A DNA stretch of 64,000 nt, from contig JAUIRK010000141.1 in the NCBI GenBank assembly GCA_030549495.1, forward strand, positions 1-64,000, written 5' to 3'. Shown here one piece after another: positions 25,319-37,372 of the stretch. The notes beneath the pieces were generated by a model. That model was not told the DNA's origin and made no database searches. It saw only the letters and a list, made by a program, of their open reading frames with translations. Made by a program: the position numbers and the translations under genes. The stretch comes from Nectonema munidae. Its lineage: Eukaryota; Nematomorpha; Nectonematoida; Nectonematidae. Every line of letters starts with the position of its first letter. Within the stretch, counting starts at the first letter, position 1.

Positions 25319-28300
25319 TGCAGACACAAACAGGGGACACCTAAACACATGCAGGCACAAATGGAGCAATTAAACAGATTCAGTCACAAAAAGGTTGCAC
25401 TTTAACACAAACAAGCACCAACAGGGGGCACTCAAACACAGCGAGGCACTCAAACAGGGAGAACCCAACACACGCAGGCACAAACAGGGAGCACTTAAAC
25501 AGATATGCACAAAAAGGGAGCACTTTAATACAGGCAAACACCAATAGGGGTCATTCAAACACAAGCAGGCATAAACAGGAGGCACTATAACACAGGCAGA
25601 CACAAACAAGGAGCACTCAAACACAGGCAGGCTCAAAAAGCGAGCACTCAAACACAGCGAGCAACCCACACAGGCAGACACAATCAGGACTTAATCACAT
25701 ACAAGCACTTAAACAGATTTAGGCATAAAAAGGCAACACTTAAACACAGGCAAGTACCAACAGAGGGCATTCAAACACACACAGGCAAAATAGGGAGCAC
25801 TCAAACACAGGCAAAATAGGGAGCACTCAAACACAGGCAGGAACAACAACGAGCACTCTATCAACAGGGAGCACCCAAACACAGGCAGGCACAAACAAGG
25901 AGCACTTAACCACAGGTAGGACTTAAACAATAGTCAAGCAGAAACAAGGAGCACTTAAACACAGGCAGGCACTCAAACAGGGAAACCCAACACACGCAGG
26001 CACAAATAGGGTTGCCTTAAACACATTTAGGCACAAACAGGGAGCACTTAAACAGAGACCGGCACAAAAAAGGAGCACTTTAACACAGGCAAGCACCAAC
26101 AAGGGGCATTGAAACACAGGAAGGCACAAGCAGGCAAAAACAAGAGGGACTCAAACATGGGACACTATAACACAGGCATACACAAATAAGAAGCACTCAA
26201 ACACATGCAGGTTCAAACAGGGAGCACTCAAACACAGGCATGCACAAACAGGGAGCACTCAAACACAGTCAGGCACAAACAGGGAGGATTTAAACACAGG
26301 CAGGCACAAACAGGGAAAACTTAAACACATGCAAGCACAAACAGATAGCACTTAAACAGATTCAGGCAGAAAAAGGGAAGGCAGACACAAACAAGGAGCA
26401 CTCAAACACTGGAAGGCTCAAACAGGGAGCACTCAAACACAGGCAGGCACAAACAGGGTTGACTTAAACACAGAGGCGCAAAAAGGGAGCACTTTAACAC
26501 AGGCAAGCACCAACAGGGGGCATCAAAAACAAGCAGGCATAAACAGGAGGAACTCAAACATGGGGTACTATAACACAGACAGACTCAAACACAGGCAGGC
26601 TCAAAAAGGGAGCACTCAAACACAGCGAGCACCCGACACAGGCAGGCACAGGTGGACTTGACCACATGCAACAACTTAAACAGATTTAGGCACAAAAAGG
26701 GAACACTTAAACACAGGCAAGTACAAACAGAGGGCACTCAAACACACAGGCAAAATAGGGAGCACTCAAACACAGGCAGGAACAACAACGAGCACTCTAT
26801 CAACAGGGAGCACCCAAACAAGGAGCACTTAACACAGGTAGGACTTAAACAATAGTCAAGCAGAAACAAGGAGCACTTAAACACAGGCAGGCACTCAAAC
26901 AGGGAGAACCCAACACACGCAGGCACAAATTGGGTGGACTTAAACACAGACAGGCACAAACAGGGAGCACTTAAACAGAGACAGTCACAAAAAGGTAGCA
27001 CTTTAACACAGGCAAACACCAAGAGGGGGCATTCAAACACAAGCAGGCATAAACAGGAGGCACTCAAACATGGGGCACTATAACACAGGCAGACACAAAT
27101 AAGGATTGACTTAAACACAGGCAGGCACAAACAGGGAGCACTTAAACAGAGACAGGCACAAAAAAGGATCACTTTAATACAGGCAAACACCCACAGGGGG
27201 CATTCAAACACAAGCAGGCATAAACAGGAGGCACTATAACACAGGCAGACACAAACAAGAGCACTCAAACACAGGCAGGCTCAAAAAGGGAGCACTCAAA
27301 CTCAGCGAGCACCCGATACAGGCAGGCACAAACAGGGTGGACTTAACCACATACAAGCACTTAAACAGATTTTGGCACAAAAAGGCAACACTTAAACACA
27401 GGCAAGTACCAACAGAGGGCACTCAAACACACACAGGCAAAATAGGGAGCACTCAACCACAGGCAGGAACAACAACGAGCACTCTATCAACAGGGAGCAC
27501 CCAAACACAGGCAGGCACAAAGAAGGAGCACTTAAACACAGGTAGGACTTAAACAATAGTCAAGCAGAAACAAGAAGCACTTAAACACAGGCAGGCAATC
27601 AAACAGGGGAACCCAACACACGCAGGCACAAATAGGGTTGCCTTAAACACATTCAGGCACAAACAGGGAGCACTTAAACAGAGACCGGCACAAAAAAGGC
27701 GCACTTTAACACAGGCAAGCACCAACAAGGGGCATTCAAAGACAGGAAGGCACAAGCAGGCAAAAACAAGAGGGACTCAAACATGGGACACTATAACACA
27801 GGCATACACAAATAAGAAGCACTCAAAAAAATGCAGGTTCAAACAGGGAGCACTCAAACACAGGCATGCACAAACAGGGAGCACTCAAACACAGCCAGGC
27901 ACAAACAGGGAGGATTTAAACACAGGCAGGCACAAACAGGGAAAACTTAAACATATGCAAGCACAAACAGATAGCACTTAAACAGATTCAGGCAGAAAAA
28001 GGAAGGCAGACACAAACAAGGAGCACTCAAACACTGGAAGGCTTAAACAGGGAGCACTAAAACACAGGCAGGCAAAAACAGGGTTGACTTAAACACAGAG
28101 GCGCAAAAAGGGAGCACTTTAACACATGCAAGCACCAACAGGGGGTATCAAAAACAAGCAGGCATAAACAGGAGGCACTCAAACATGGGGCACTATAACA
28201 CAGGCAGACACAAACAAGGAGCACTCAAACACAGACAGGCACAAAAAGGGAGCACTCAAACACAGGCAGGCAATAACAGGGAGGACTTAAACACAGGCAG

Positions 28301-30471
28301 GCACAAACAGGGAGCACTAAAACAGAGACAGGCACAAAAGGGAGCACTTTAACACAGGCAAACACCAACAGGGGGCATTCAAACACAAGCAGGCATAAAA
28401 AGGAGGAACTCAAACATGGGGCACTATAACACAGGCAGACTCAAACACAGGCAGGCTCAAAAACGGAGCACTCAAACACAGGCAGGCACAAACAGGGTGG
28501 ACTTGACCACATGCAAGCACTTAAACAGATTTAGGCACAAAAAGGGAACACTTAAACACAGGCAAGTACCAACAGAGGGCACTCAAACACACAGGCAAAA
28601 TAGGGAGCACTCAAACACAGGCAGGAACAACAACGAGCACTCTATCAACAGGGAGCACCCAAACAAAGGCAGGCACAAACAAGGAGCACTTAAACACAGG
28701 TAGGACTTAAATAATAGTCAAGCAGAAACAAGGAGCACTTAAACACATGCAGGTACTCAGACAGGGAGAACCCAACACACGCAGGAACAAATTGGGTGGA
28801 CTTAAACACAGGCAGGCACAAACAGGGAGCACTTAAACAGAGACAGGCACAAAAAGGTAGCACTTTAACATAGGCAAACACCAACAGGGGGCATTCAAAC
28901 ACAAGCAGGCATAAACAGGAGGCACTCAAACATGGGGCACTATAACACAGGCAGACACAAACAAGGAGCACTCAAACACAGGCAAGCTCAAAAAGGGAGC
29001 ACTCAAACACAGGTAGGTACAAACGGGGAGGACTTAAACACAGGCTGGCACAAACAGGGAACACTTAAACACATGCAAGCTCAAACAGGGAGCACTTAAA
29101 CAGATTCAGCACAAAAAGGGAACACTTTAACACAGGCAAGCACTAACAGAGGGCACTCAAACACAGGAAGCACATACAGGCAAAAACAGAGAGCACTCAA
29201 ACAAATGCAGGAACAAACGACGAGCACTCAATCAACAGGGAGCACCCAAACACGGTCAGGCACAAACAAGGGACACTTAAACACAGGTAGGACTTAAACA
29301 ATAAGCAAGAAGAAACAGGGACCACTTAAACACAGGCAAGCACTCAAATACGGAGAACCCAACATACGCAAGTACAAACAAGGTGGAAATAAACACAGGC
29401 AGGCACAAATAGCGAGCACTTAGACATAGGCAGGCGCAAACAGGTAACACTCAAACGCAGGCAGTTACAAACAGAAAGCACTCAAACACAGGCATTACCA
29501 AATAACGAGCACTAAATCAACAGGGAGCATCCAAACACAGTCAGACACAAACAACGAGGGCAAGGAGAAAAGGGAGCACTTAAACACAGACAGGCACTCA
29601 AACACAGCGAGCACCCGAAACAGGCAGGCACAAACAGGGTGGACTTAACCACATGCAAGCACTTAAACAGATTTAAGCACAAAAAGGGAACACTTAAACA
29701 CAGGAAGTACCAACAGAGGGCACTCAAACACACAAAGGCAAAATAGGGAGCACTCAAACACAGGCAAATAGGGAGCACCCAAACACAGGGAGGAACAAAC
29801 AACGAGCACTCTATCTACAGGGAGCAATAGGGAGCACTCAAACACAAGCATGAACAAACAACGAGCACTCTATCAACAGGGAGCACCCAAACACAGGCAG
29901 GCACAAACAAGGAGCACTTAAACACAGGTAGGACTTAAAGATAAGTCAAGCAGAAACAAGGAGCACTTAAACACAGGCAGGCACTCAAACAGGGAGCACT
30001 CAAACACAGGCAGGCACAAACAGGGAGGACTTAAACAGAGACAGGCACAAAAAGGGACCACTTTAACACACGTAAGCACCAACAGGGGGCATTCAAACAC
30101 AGGAAGGCAAAAACAGGAGGCACTAAAACATGGGGCACTATAACACACGCAAACACAAACAAGTAGCACTCAAACACAGGTAGGCACAAACAGGGGGCAC
30201 ACATAGGGAAAACTTAAACATAAGGAGGTACAAACAAGGGAAACTTAAACACATGGAAGCACAAACAGGGAGCACTTAAATAGATTCAGACACAAAAAGG
30301 GAGCACTTTAACACAGGCAAGCACCAACAGAGGCACTCAAACACAGGAAGGCAAAACAGGGAACACCCAAACACAGGAAGGCATAAACAAGGAGCACAAG
30401 CACAGGTAGGACTTAAATAATAGGCAAGCAGAAAAAGGGGGCACTTAAACACAGACAGGCACAGTCAGAGA
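25319..30471. repeat. satellite block V
   Basis: About 5.2 kb of satellite between core 4 and the truncated core 5. Cassettes around 25900-26560 and 27540-28190 are near-duplicates. The last roughly 500 bp match the pre-core sequence of the other blocks. Confidence 0.85.
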
Positions 30472-30838
30472 GGGGCGGTGAAAAATAGGGAATTTAAAAG
30501 GGGTGAATAGCCCTTACAAGTGGGAGAATAAAAGAAAAAAACGGGATTTTAAGGGGGTTAAAAAGATTTCAATTGTTTATGCCCATCCGTAGCCACTAAA
30601 TGCCAGTTCAAACCTTATAGTTTGAACCCTAAAGTGGAATTGGTGAGGTTTCAATCACTGAAACCTGTCTATGTGATAATGATAAAATACAAGAGAACTT
30701 ACAATTTCTAGTAATATATATTTTAATTCATATTTTGAATAAAGAGCATTGTTAAAAACAAAAGAGAATGAAATATGCTTTTTAATTTTAAAGAAATTAA
30801 AAATTTTATTAAATATTTTTGAAAAATTGAAATATTTT
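30472..30838. repeat. A+T-rich core copy 5, truncated at the MULE end
   Basis: This copy follows the other cores, with both left-end hairpins present, through GAAAAATTGAAATATTTT. It then stops abruptly where the long inverted repeat of the neighbouring MULE starts. The missing right half of the core does not reappear beyond the MULE at 36.4 kb. Confidence 0.85.
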
Positions 30839-30843
30839 CAATT

Positions 30844-30992
30844 ACTCTTTTTTTTCTTAACTACACTTTTCGTCTTAATCCAAAAGGGGTTTAAATTTGA
30901 AATTTAAATTTAAAGGTCACCAATAGCTTTAAAATGCTTTATGGATTTAAAATTTTTTCTCTTGTGTTTTACGTTTGGTTAGAATTTTCTTC
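30844..30992 (+). repeat. MULE left terminal inverted repeat
   Basis: Starts ACTCTTTTTTTTCTTA and includes CGTCTTAATCC, AAAGGTCACCAATAGC, TTTATGGATTTAAAA and GTTAGAATTTTCTTC. All of these recur as reverse complements at 36264-36413 in the opposite order, with a few substitutions. Confidence 0.88.
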
Positions 30993-32904
30993 CCTATAGA
31001 ATAAAAGAATCAAGTATTTCTTTAATAAAAAAAGTTAATGAATTTTATAATGATAATGTGCATCTCTTTGAAAATGTATCCATGTCATTACTTTCATTAA
31101 AAAAATATTAAAAAATTATCTTCTGAGTACATAAAATATAATCTAGACTTTACCTTTTGTTTTCCATCTGAACTTTTAAGTTGTACTTGTTGGTTTGCAA
31201 AAAAAAAATTTTTTATGTATCCAACTCGAAAAATCTAATTCACTGCCATATTTGGCTATTGATTTTTCCTATAATTATAATTTTGAAAAAGATGATATAG
31301 TTCTTCATGTGTATATATATTCACTGGCGGATGAAGGAATTTTCAGTGGGGGGGGGGGGGGTATGAAGAAAATATATATACAAAATGACAAGCTAAAAAG
31401 TATTTTTTAAAGGTGAAGTATGCGAAAAACCTATGATTGAAATTTAAAAGTTCAAATTAAATTTTAATACAGGTTTTATTTAAAAAAAATCAAATAATAT
31501 AATCCTTTCTATTTTATCACCAGTGGGGGGGGGGGGATGTATCCTCCCTCTAGATATATTATAAATATTAACATATATACAAATTGTTTGCTCCACTTTA
31601 TTATCTTTTTGAACTCTCTTTTTTTATAATAAAATTCTCTCTCTATTTTATTTTTATATTGTTGTTTTATTTTATGTTTGGTGAGACAATAACCTATCTG
31701 CTTGGCTCCACCATGTTCTTATATTATTATATATATTTTTCAAATAAAATAAAATATTTAAAATATATTTTTTAACTTCTTTAACCACAAATCTCTAATT
31801 CTTTCACACAATTTCTTTCTTCACCCCTCAAACAGCATGGATTTACAATATTGGCTGCGTCAATCTCATCAACCCCCTTCTGGAGATTCTAGTCTACTAA
31901 ATGAAGTTATCCTGATGCTACTCTTATAATCTCCTTTACGCAATACAAGCTCATTCTAAAACTAGACTTATACACTTCATTCTCAAGCACTCCTTAAAAA
32001 TATTCATGCAAATATATCATTATTATGATTCTCAGTCAAACATCCCTAAACATTTTTATCGACTGCATTACAAAGCAATCCCTTTCAAAACATATATAAC
32101 ACATTTATTATCTCTACCTTTCATTGCTTTTATTAATAATAGATTAAGTTATATTAAATCAAATTACCTAAGAAAATAATCAGTTTTTGGAAACATGTAT
32201 CTTAAACTTTTCACTTTTAATTTGTTAATCAATCTTTATATAAGTTAAAATAGTTTTTGATTGTTATTTAACAACAAACATGTGTACAATAAATTTCTTC
32301 TTAAAAAAAATTTCTTCTTATGTGTGAAGCATTGTACCAGAAAATAAGAAGTGGCTATTATTATGTAAATAATATATTTTACATTTATTTAAAGCTTAGC
32401 GCATCCTAAAACTATTTTCTATATGGGGATTACATAATATTGATAATCCCTTATTTATCTTTTGAAAGTTTAGGTTTACTCAAATTTTTATAGGAATTTA
32501 ATTGTACAATATTGGCAGAATCATATCCCTTCAAATTTTTTGACTTTATCTAAAATCGCTAGCTACATCTTTTGATATCATTTTCATGGTAGTTGAATGA
32601 CACTTTCATGTCCAAAACTTAGAATCTATATTATATACTACCTTGAAAAAAGGCATATTGTTTGTACTTGTCGCCATATTAGTCAAAGATTTTTTTAATG
32701 ATATGAACATCTACCTGTTTTGCAATATCGCTCGCTCATCTAAAAAAAGATAAAATATTTAATGTACTGATAATAACATTGGAGTAACATCAGATCCTAT
32801 GATAAAAATTAAAAAATATCACAAAAAAGATTTTTGTACTGGAAAAACTATATAAAAACAAACTATTTTTCCATAACTCATGTGGAAGCTGGTAAAGCAT
32901 CTCA
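30993..32904. other. MULE 5-prime non-coding region with two G runs
   Basis: No supported coding sequence. Runs of 14 G (31348-31361) and 12 G (31525-31536) stand out. The first follows CACTGGCGGATGAAGG, a motif resembling other transposon ends, so a smaller element may be nested here. Pyrimidine-rich sequence occupies about 31780-31900. Confidence 0.45.
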
Positions 32905-34330
32905 TCAAAAGTGCACTATTTTTTGAAAAAAGATGATTCAATAGAATTTATTAGAAAAGCGAGTAATGGATCTTTTTATAAAATTCTGAAAGGGAAAAAT
33001 AAAAGATTATTGTTAGATAATATAATATATTTACATAGATATTATTCGGTTTTGAAATGTTATCCTTCATATAAAAGGAGAATATCATGGATCGAAAAAC
33101 ATCCAAAATAGAATGCTTCAAATCTTAATCTTTGTGTATACGAATATATTGGCGAATTTCCAATAGAAAAAATTTCATTCCATGGGAATAGTAAGATTCC
33201 TAGTTGCGAATATATAAGAACTGAACATAGTACTTTTGAATACATAAAATCTTGCTATCAAAAAAATACCCCCTAAAAAGATATATAGTGAATTTTTGAA
33301 AAATGAAAATTATATGTGACGGAATTCATCTATTATATATAATACAAAATATTCAATGAATAAAAATTCATCCTTAAATGACGAAAAACTTTTGTGATGA
33401 AATACATGAACTGTTATCTCTATCTTCAAAAGGTCATTTATATATAAATCGAGTGTCTCAAGTTGGGAATAAATATCCCACAATTATTTGTTACACAGAA
33501 AAGCAAATGATATATATGAAATCTTGTATTTTATATCAAAAAAACTTATGCTGTATTATGGGATTTGATAAGACTTATAACCTAAGTTCTTGTTTTGTAA
33601 CTACTACTGTGTTTCGTGATAAAAACATTCTTTCAAAAAAAACAAGGTCTTCTCCAAGCTAGTTTTTTTACATTTTGACTCAACTTTTGAAACTTTTTGC
33701 GAGTTTTTCTCTTATTTAAGGCAAATTTTATTCGCAGACATTACATGTAAGAGTTTACAAAACCTTATAATAAGAACCGATGAAGAGTATACATTGGTTA
33801 AATCAATTAATTTTTGTTTTGGCGAGGCCAAAATATTACTCTGTACGAGACATTCAAAAGAAAACATTGAAAGAAACTTGAGATAAATTTGGTTTTTATT
33901 TGTCAAAAAAACTCTTACCAACGATTGAGAAGTTTATGTTTGTTCCTAGATCCTTTTGATACCATCTAATTGGAAAAATAATCTATCAGAATCTTTAAAT
34001 AATGTTTCAAGTTGTCAATAAACTGGGAACCAAGGAGTTTGATTGATTTAATTACCTGTTTACATGATCAAGCAATTTTTGCAGAAAAAATGATCAAAGA
34101 ATCGATACATGGTATGGGTAACTATCAATTAATAGATGAAGCAAAAAAGTTTTTGATTTAAAATTTTTTTTGGAATCAATATGATGAACAAAAGAAAGAA
34201 GAAGTTTTCAAAAAAGTAATAGAACCAAAAAAACTTTGTTATTTCAAAAGATGGTGAATTAACAGTGAAAACCAAAAAACTTGCATCTAAACGCTGTCAA
34301 ACCAGTTATAAAAGGTAATATTTCCAGCTA
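32905..34330 (+). pseudogene. MULE-type transposase relic
   Basis: Pieces in all three + frames follow one another in the expected order. The first is a KISFHGNSK...EYIRTE segment (33163-33237). Next comes GFDKTYNLSSCFVTT (from 33558), matching the first catalytic Asp block of an invertebrate MULE family, where G(I/V)D.TFNLG..(F/Y)VT is usual. A segment reading RTDEEYTLVKSI, then LLCTRHSKENIERNL (33772-33880), matches the second Asp block and the C..H motif. Several frameshifts and stops separate the parts, so no active protein is made. The family assignment comes from motif order and is not based on a search. Confidence 0.68.
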
Positions 34331-34886
34331 ATTTTTTATTATAATTTACATATAATTTTTTCTATTTTAAGATCGAAGAGAGCAACAAGTTAAAAAACTT
34401 TTTTGTTACTTCAATCGAAAGCATACAACTGATCAATGAAAAAAGCAAAATTAAATAAATGAATTTATAACGTTATTGATTGAAGTGCAAAGTTATCTTT
34501 TTAAGCCTATTATAAAAAAGACTACATACTAGATAAATAAAAAGAGTTAAGTTTCTAACAAATTTTCGACTCCACGAGTATACGTTTTCAACTAAATGTA
34601 GAAGATATAAATGCTTTGAATGAAAAGAATTAAACGGAGTTAGAGTAGATGAGAGAATCTTTGGTACTGTTAGAGGCTGAGTTGTAATGAGATATACTTG
34701 GTTGAAAGGTTAACTGTTTAAAGATGAATGACAGATAAAATCTGAGAGTGGGTTCATAGAACAGAGTTGTAGGAAGAGGCAAATTTTTAGTGTGAGGAGT
34801 TGTGTTACAAGTATGATTTACATAAGAAAAAAAGTACATATAATAATGTATGAAGATGCATAGAATATTAAAGAAGATTAAGTAGA
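34331..34886. other. gene-free stretch inside the MULE
   Basis: No domain recognised. The part from 34620 to 34830 is richer in G than its surroundings (for example GAGAGTGGGTTC and GGAAGAGGC), but no conserved frame or repeat explains it. Confidence 0.4.
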
Positions 34887-35143
34887 GGAATGAATATATG
34901 AAGCAACAAATATATATGCAGGTTTATTTGAATATTGATACAAAATAATAAAATAAAACTTTTACATTTTTAAAGAGAGAAGAATGAAAATATGGAGCAA
35001 CAAATATAAATGTAGGTTTATATGAATATTGATACAAAATAAAATAAATCTTATACATTTTTAAAGAGAGAGGAATGAATATATGGGGCAACAAATATAT
35101 CTGTAGGTTTATATGAATATTGATACAAAATAATAAAATAAAA
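34887..35143 (+). repeat. three-copy tandem repeat, period 91-95 bp
   Basis: GAATGAATATATG.AGCAACAAATAT, then GGTTTAT.TGAATATTGATAC, recur from 34887, 34982 and 35073. The copies differ by a few substitutions and a 4-bp length difference. The repeat is subterminal within the MULE and has no coding meaning. Confidence 0.85.
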
Positions 35144-35251
35144 GATTATACTCATAATATTAATACAGTAAATGATGAATTTTTTTTTAATAAAATCTAA
35201 AAAAAGAGCCCTATATTTACAGTCTTTTGTTGAATGCATCATTATTAAACT

Positions 35252-35545
35252 TTACAAATTTTTTCCGTATACAATTAATACATTTATCGGAATCTTTCTT
35301 TGACGAAATGGTACATGATTCAGATTTATGGCCTTCAGCGAAAAATTTATAGACGTTTCTTTTGTTCCTACAATATGAAGATGTATGACCAAAACTTCAA
35401 CAATTTGTGCATTGCTAGCATGAATAGAAATCAAAAATCTTGTAACAACACTACGATAAATACAAATTACTTCCATACTTTTTATATCATTATATACGGA
35501 AAAAACTACAAGTTTGTTATTCATTATTTAATTTCTTTAGGAAAA
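35252..35545 (-). pseudogene. possible FLYWCH-like zinc-finger relic
   Basis: A 90-codon minus-strand frame reads NKLVVFSVYNDIKS, then ICIYRSVVTRFLIS, IVEVLVIHLHIVG. The spacing of hydrophobic strand, Cys, basic stretch and H.H resembles a FLYWCH zinc finger that has lost its Trp and one Cys. FLYWCH fingers often accompany animal MULE transposases, and this frame lies inside such an element. The similarity is weak and could be chance. Confidence 0.3.
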
Positions 35546-36263
35546 AGCTAATCTAAAAAGTTTTTTTTTCAAGTAATGATTTTATGTATTCATTTTTATT
35601 TATTGAGTCAAGTATCAATTCATAACTCAAATCCTAATCTAAATTCTTAAGGATAATTTTAGAGCAACATCTAGGATCTTTAGTATGCTTATTTTTGGTT
35701 TCAGTTTACAAAAGAGATTTTGCATTCTCCAAGATTGGGAGTCTGGTAAAATGAATATTGTAAAAAATTGGCTTAATCAAAGGCCTCAATCTTTGTAAAT
35801 TTTCTTAATATCGCTAGGAGAATTATAAGTAAATAAACTTAACAGATAAAATCAGAGAATTGAGCAAATAATTTGGAAATATATGAAAAACTTAACAATT
35901 CAAGGCACAAATTTAATTTAACAAAGTAGCGCCATCATAAAAGTGAGTTGAATGTATGTATAAGATGAGAATTAATATACGAATTGATTAATATAGTGAA
36001 CATCTACTAAGAATGAAATTATATATTTAAAAAAAAAATAAAAGTATAGAGAAATTATAACCTATAGGGCAATAAAAATTAGAACAAGTCCTACCAAATA
36101 CATTCTTCAATTTTATAGTCTAACCGTTGTTTAGACTTCTTTAAAAATCCAGCAGCTACTTACACGTTTTAATGCTATAATTCCTATATATACTTGAATA
36201 AAAAGAAATAAATATTTTTATTCCTAATCCATAAATTTCAATCATAACAAAGAAAAATAATAC
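35546..36263. other. gene-free 3-prime region of the MULE
   Basis: A+T-rich, with no recognisable coding, repeat or structural signal before the right inverted repeat. Confidence 0.45.
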
Positions 36264-36413
36264 GAAGAAAATTCTAACCAAACATAAAACACAAGAGAAA
36301 AATTTTTAAATCCATAAAGCATTTTAAAGTTATTGGTGACCTTTAAATTTAAATTTCAAATTTAAACGCCATTTTGGATTAAGACGAAAAGAGTAGCTAA
36401 GAAAAAAAAGAGT
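36264..36413 (-). repeat. MULE right terminal inverted repeat
   Basis: Reverse complement of 30844-30992 with scattered substitutions. The outer end reads GAAAAAAAAGAGT, mirroring ACTCTTTTTTTTC at the left. Divergence between the two repeats gives an idea of age: clearly not a fresh insertion. Confidence 0.88.
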
Positions 36414-36529
36414 TTAAAATATTTTTTATCTATCAAAATTTTAAATTCTATGAAAAATTTAAACTAAGACACCTGTAATATGTATTTTATTGAATAAGTA
36501 AGTATATAAAATAAAAATTATATAAATTT

Positions 36530-37099
36530 TTAGTTTATTTTCCTTGTGCCTACGTGTGCCCACTGTTTAGAGATACCCTTGAGATTGGAAGAGACCTTGA
36601 AAGTGATCTTCCTTTGAACTTTTCTCGGTTTAGTAACAGTAATTTCGTTGGAGGAAAAAAGTCTTTCAGCTTCTGAATAACTTTTTTTGTCAGGAAAAAC
36701 CAGCTTTGTCATTTTCTCCTTCTCCTGAAGTTGTGTCACTTTAACATCGTTAAGAATCTTGCCAATACTAGATATGGGCCCAGATTTATCAATGAACAAA
36801 CTATTAGTCTTGTTTTTTACAACATCTGAGTAGGACTTAGGCTTATCTTCCAGTCTATCAATTCTCTTATTCAATAAATCAAAACTTTCAGTTAAAGATA
36901 GCGGATCAAAATTTTGTTGACTTTTATTCAAAGAGTTCAATACTTTCACTTCATTAATCAAAAAATTCAAGCATTCAGACAAATCTTTTTTTGAGACTTC
37001 TCTAGAATTTAAGGAATTAATTCCACCATCTAGTGCAATATTCAAAGTATTCAGTACATTTTCTTTACAATTTGGATATAAGTTATTCAAAGCCTCCAT
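36530..37099 (-). CDS. LINE ORF1-like protein (gag-like), uncertain
   Basis: An open frame of 189 codons from ATG to stop. A predicted helical N-terminal half (residues 1-85) is followed by KSYSDVVKNK at residues 88-97, a motif common between the coiled coil and RNA-binding parts of arthropod LINE ORF1 proteins. A segment from about residue 121 (TKLVFPDKKSYSEAERLF, then TVTKPRKVQRKITFKV) looks like a degenerate RRM-type fold, as in such proteins. No CCHC knuckle is present, so the C-terminus may be truncated. LINE reverse-transcriptase sequence lies 274 bp upstream in transcript direction, the reverse of normal ORF1-ORF2 order, so the two come from different copies or a rearrangement. A host gene cannot be excluded. 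Confidence 0.5.
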   Translation of the reverse strand: MEALNNLYPNCKENVLNTLNIALDGGINSLNSREVSKKDLSECLNFLINEVKVLNSLNKSQQNFDPLSLTESFDLLNKRIDRLEDKPKSYSDVVKNKTNSLFIDKSGPISSIGKILNDVKVTQLQEKEKMTKLVFPDKKSYSEAERLFSSNEITVTKPRKVQRKITFKVSSNLKGISKQWAHVGTRKIN

Positions 37100-37372
37100 A
37101 GGAAGAAAAAATGAAAATTTTAAGAAAAAGAAAATTTAAATGTCAAGCGCCATTAATTTCTTTATTTTTTATTATTAATATTAATTAATATTTTATAATA
37201 TTAATAGATAATTATTTATAAATAATAATATAATTATTTTGATAACACAAAATAATCTTAATTTAAATAATTATACTAATATGTGTGGCCTGGCAATAAA
37301 ATGGGTGACATAAAAATATATAACAATACTCTATTACAAGCACTCGTTCAAACTTAAATATCTGTATATTTT

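Larger units (their letters stand above)
4604..30471. repeat. 26-kb satellite array with higher-order structure
   Basis: The basic unit is 31 bp in the cleanest stretches (for example 9120-9200 and 19790-19870). It runs CACTCAAACACAGG, then CAGGCACAAACAGGGAG. Variants swap ACTTAAACA, ACTTTAACA, GACTTAAACA and similar blocks. The + strand is strikingly poor in T. A shared A+T-rich core interrupts the array five times; sequence just before each core (GGCACAGTCAGAGAG) and just after the first four (AAACATGAAGGCAC or a close variant) is conserved. The higher-order unit is therefore core plus satellite, about 4845, 6161, 8166 and 5899 bp long, differing mainly in satellite copy number. Confidence 0.93.
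30839..36416 (+). mobile_element. Mutator-like (MULE) DNA transposon, 5.6 kb, decayed
   Basis: Inverted repeats of about 150 bp bound the element (30844-30992 and 36264-36413). AAATATTTT occurs directly outside both ends (30830-30838 and 36417-36425), which would be a 9-bp target duplication, the size known for MULEs; the motif is low-complexity, so this is suggestive only. Inside are a decayed MULE-type transposase on the + strand and a possible FLYWCH-like frame on the minus strand, a pairing known in animal MULEs. The element abuts the broken end of the satellite array. Confidence 0.72.

Noticed and set aside
4865-30169. Dozens of Cys/Leu-rich open frames on the minus strand and some Gln/Thr/His-rich ones on the + strand, up to 176 codons
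   Set aside because: They are made of the 31-bp satellite read in rotating frames. The + strand has almost no T, so stop codons are rare in many frames on both strands. Frames start and stop erratically between otherwise similar units.
4604-30471. Regular repeats separated by similar spacers, superficially CRISPR-like
   Set aside because: There are no unique spacers, the repeats are contiguous variants, no cas genes are present and the context is an intron-bearing animal genome.
35300-35551. 83-codon + frame
   Set aside because: It has no domain. The opposite strand has the slightly better case (FLYWCH-like), and that too is weak.
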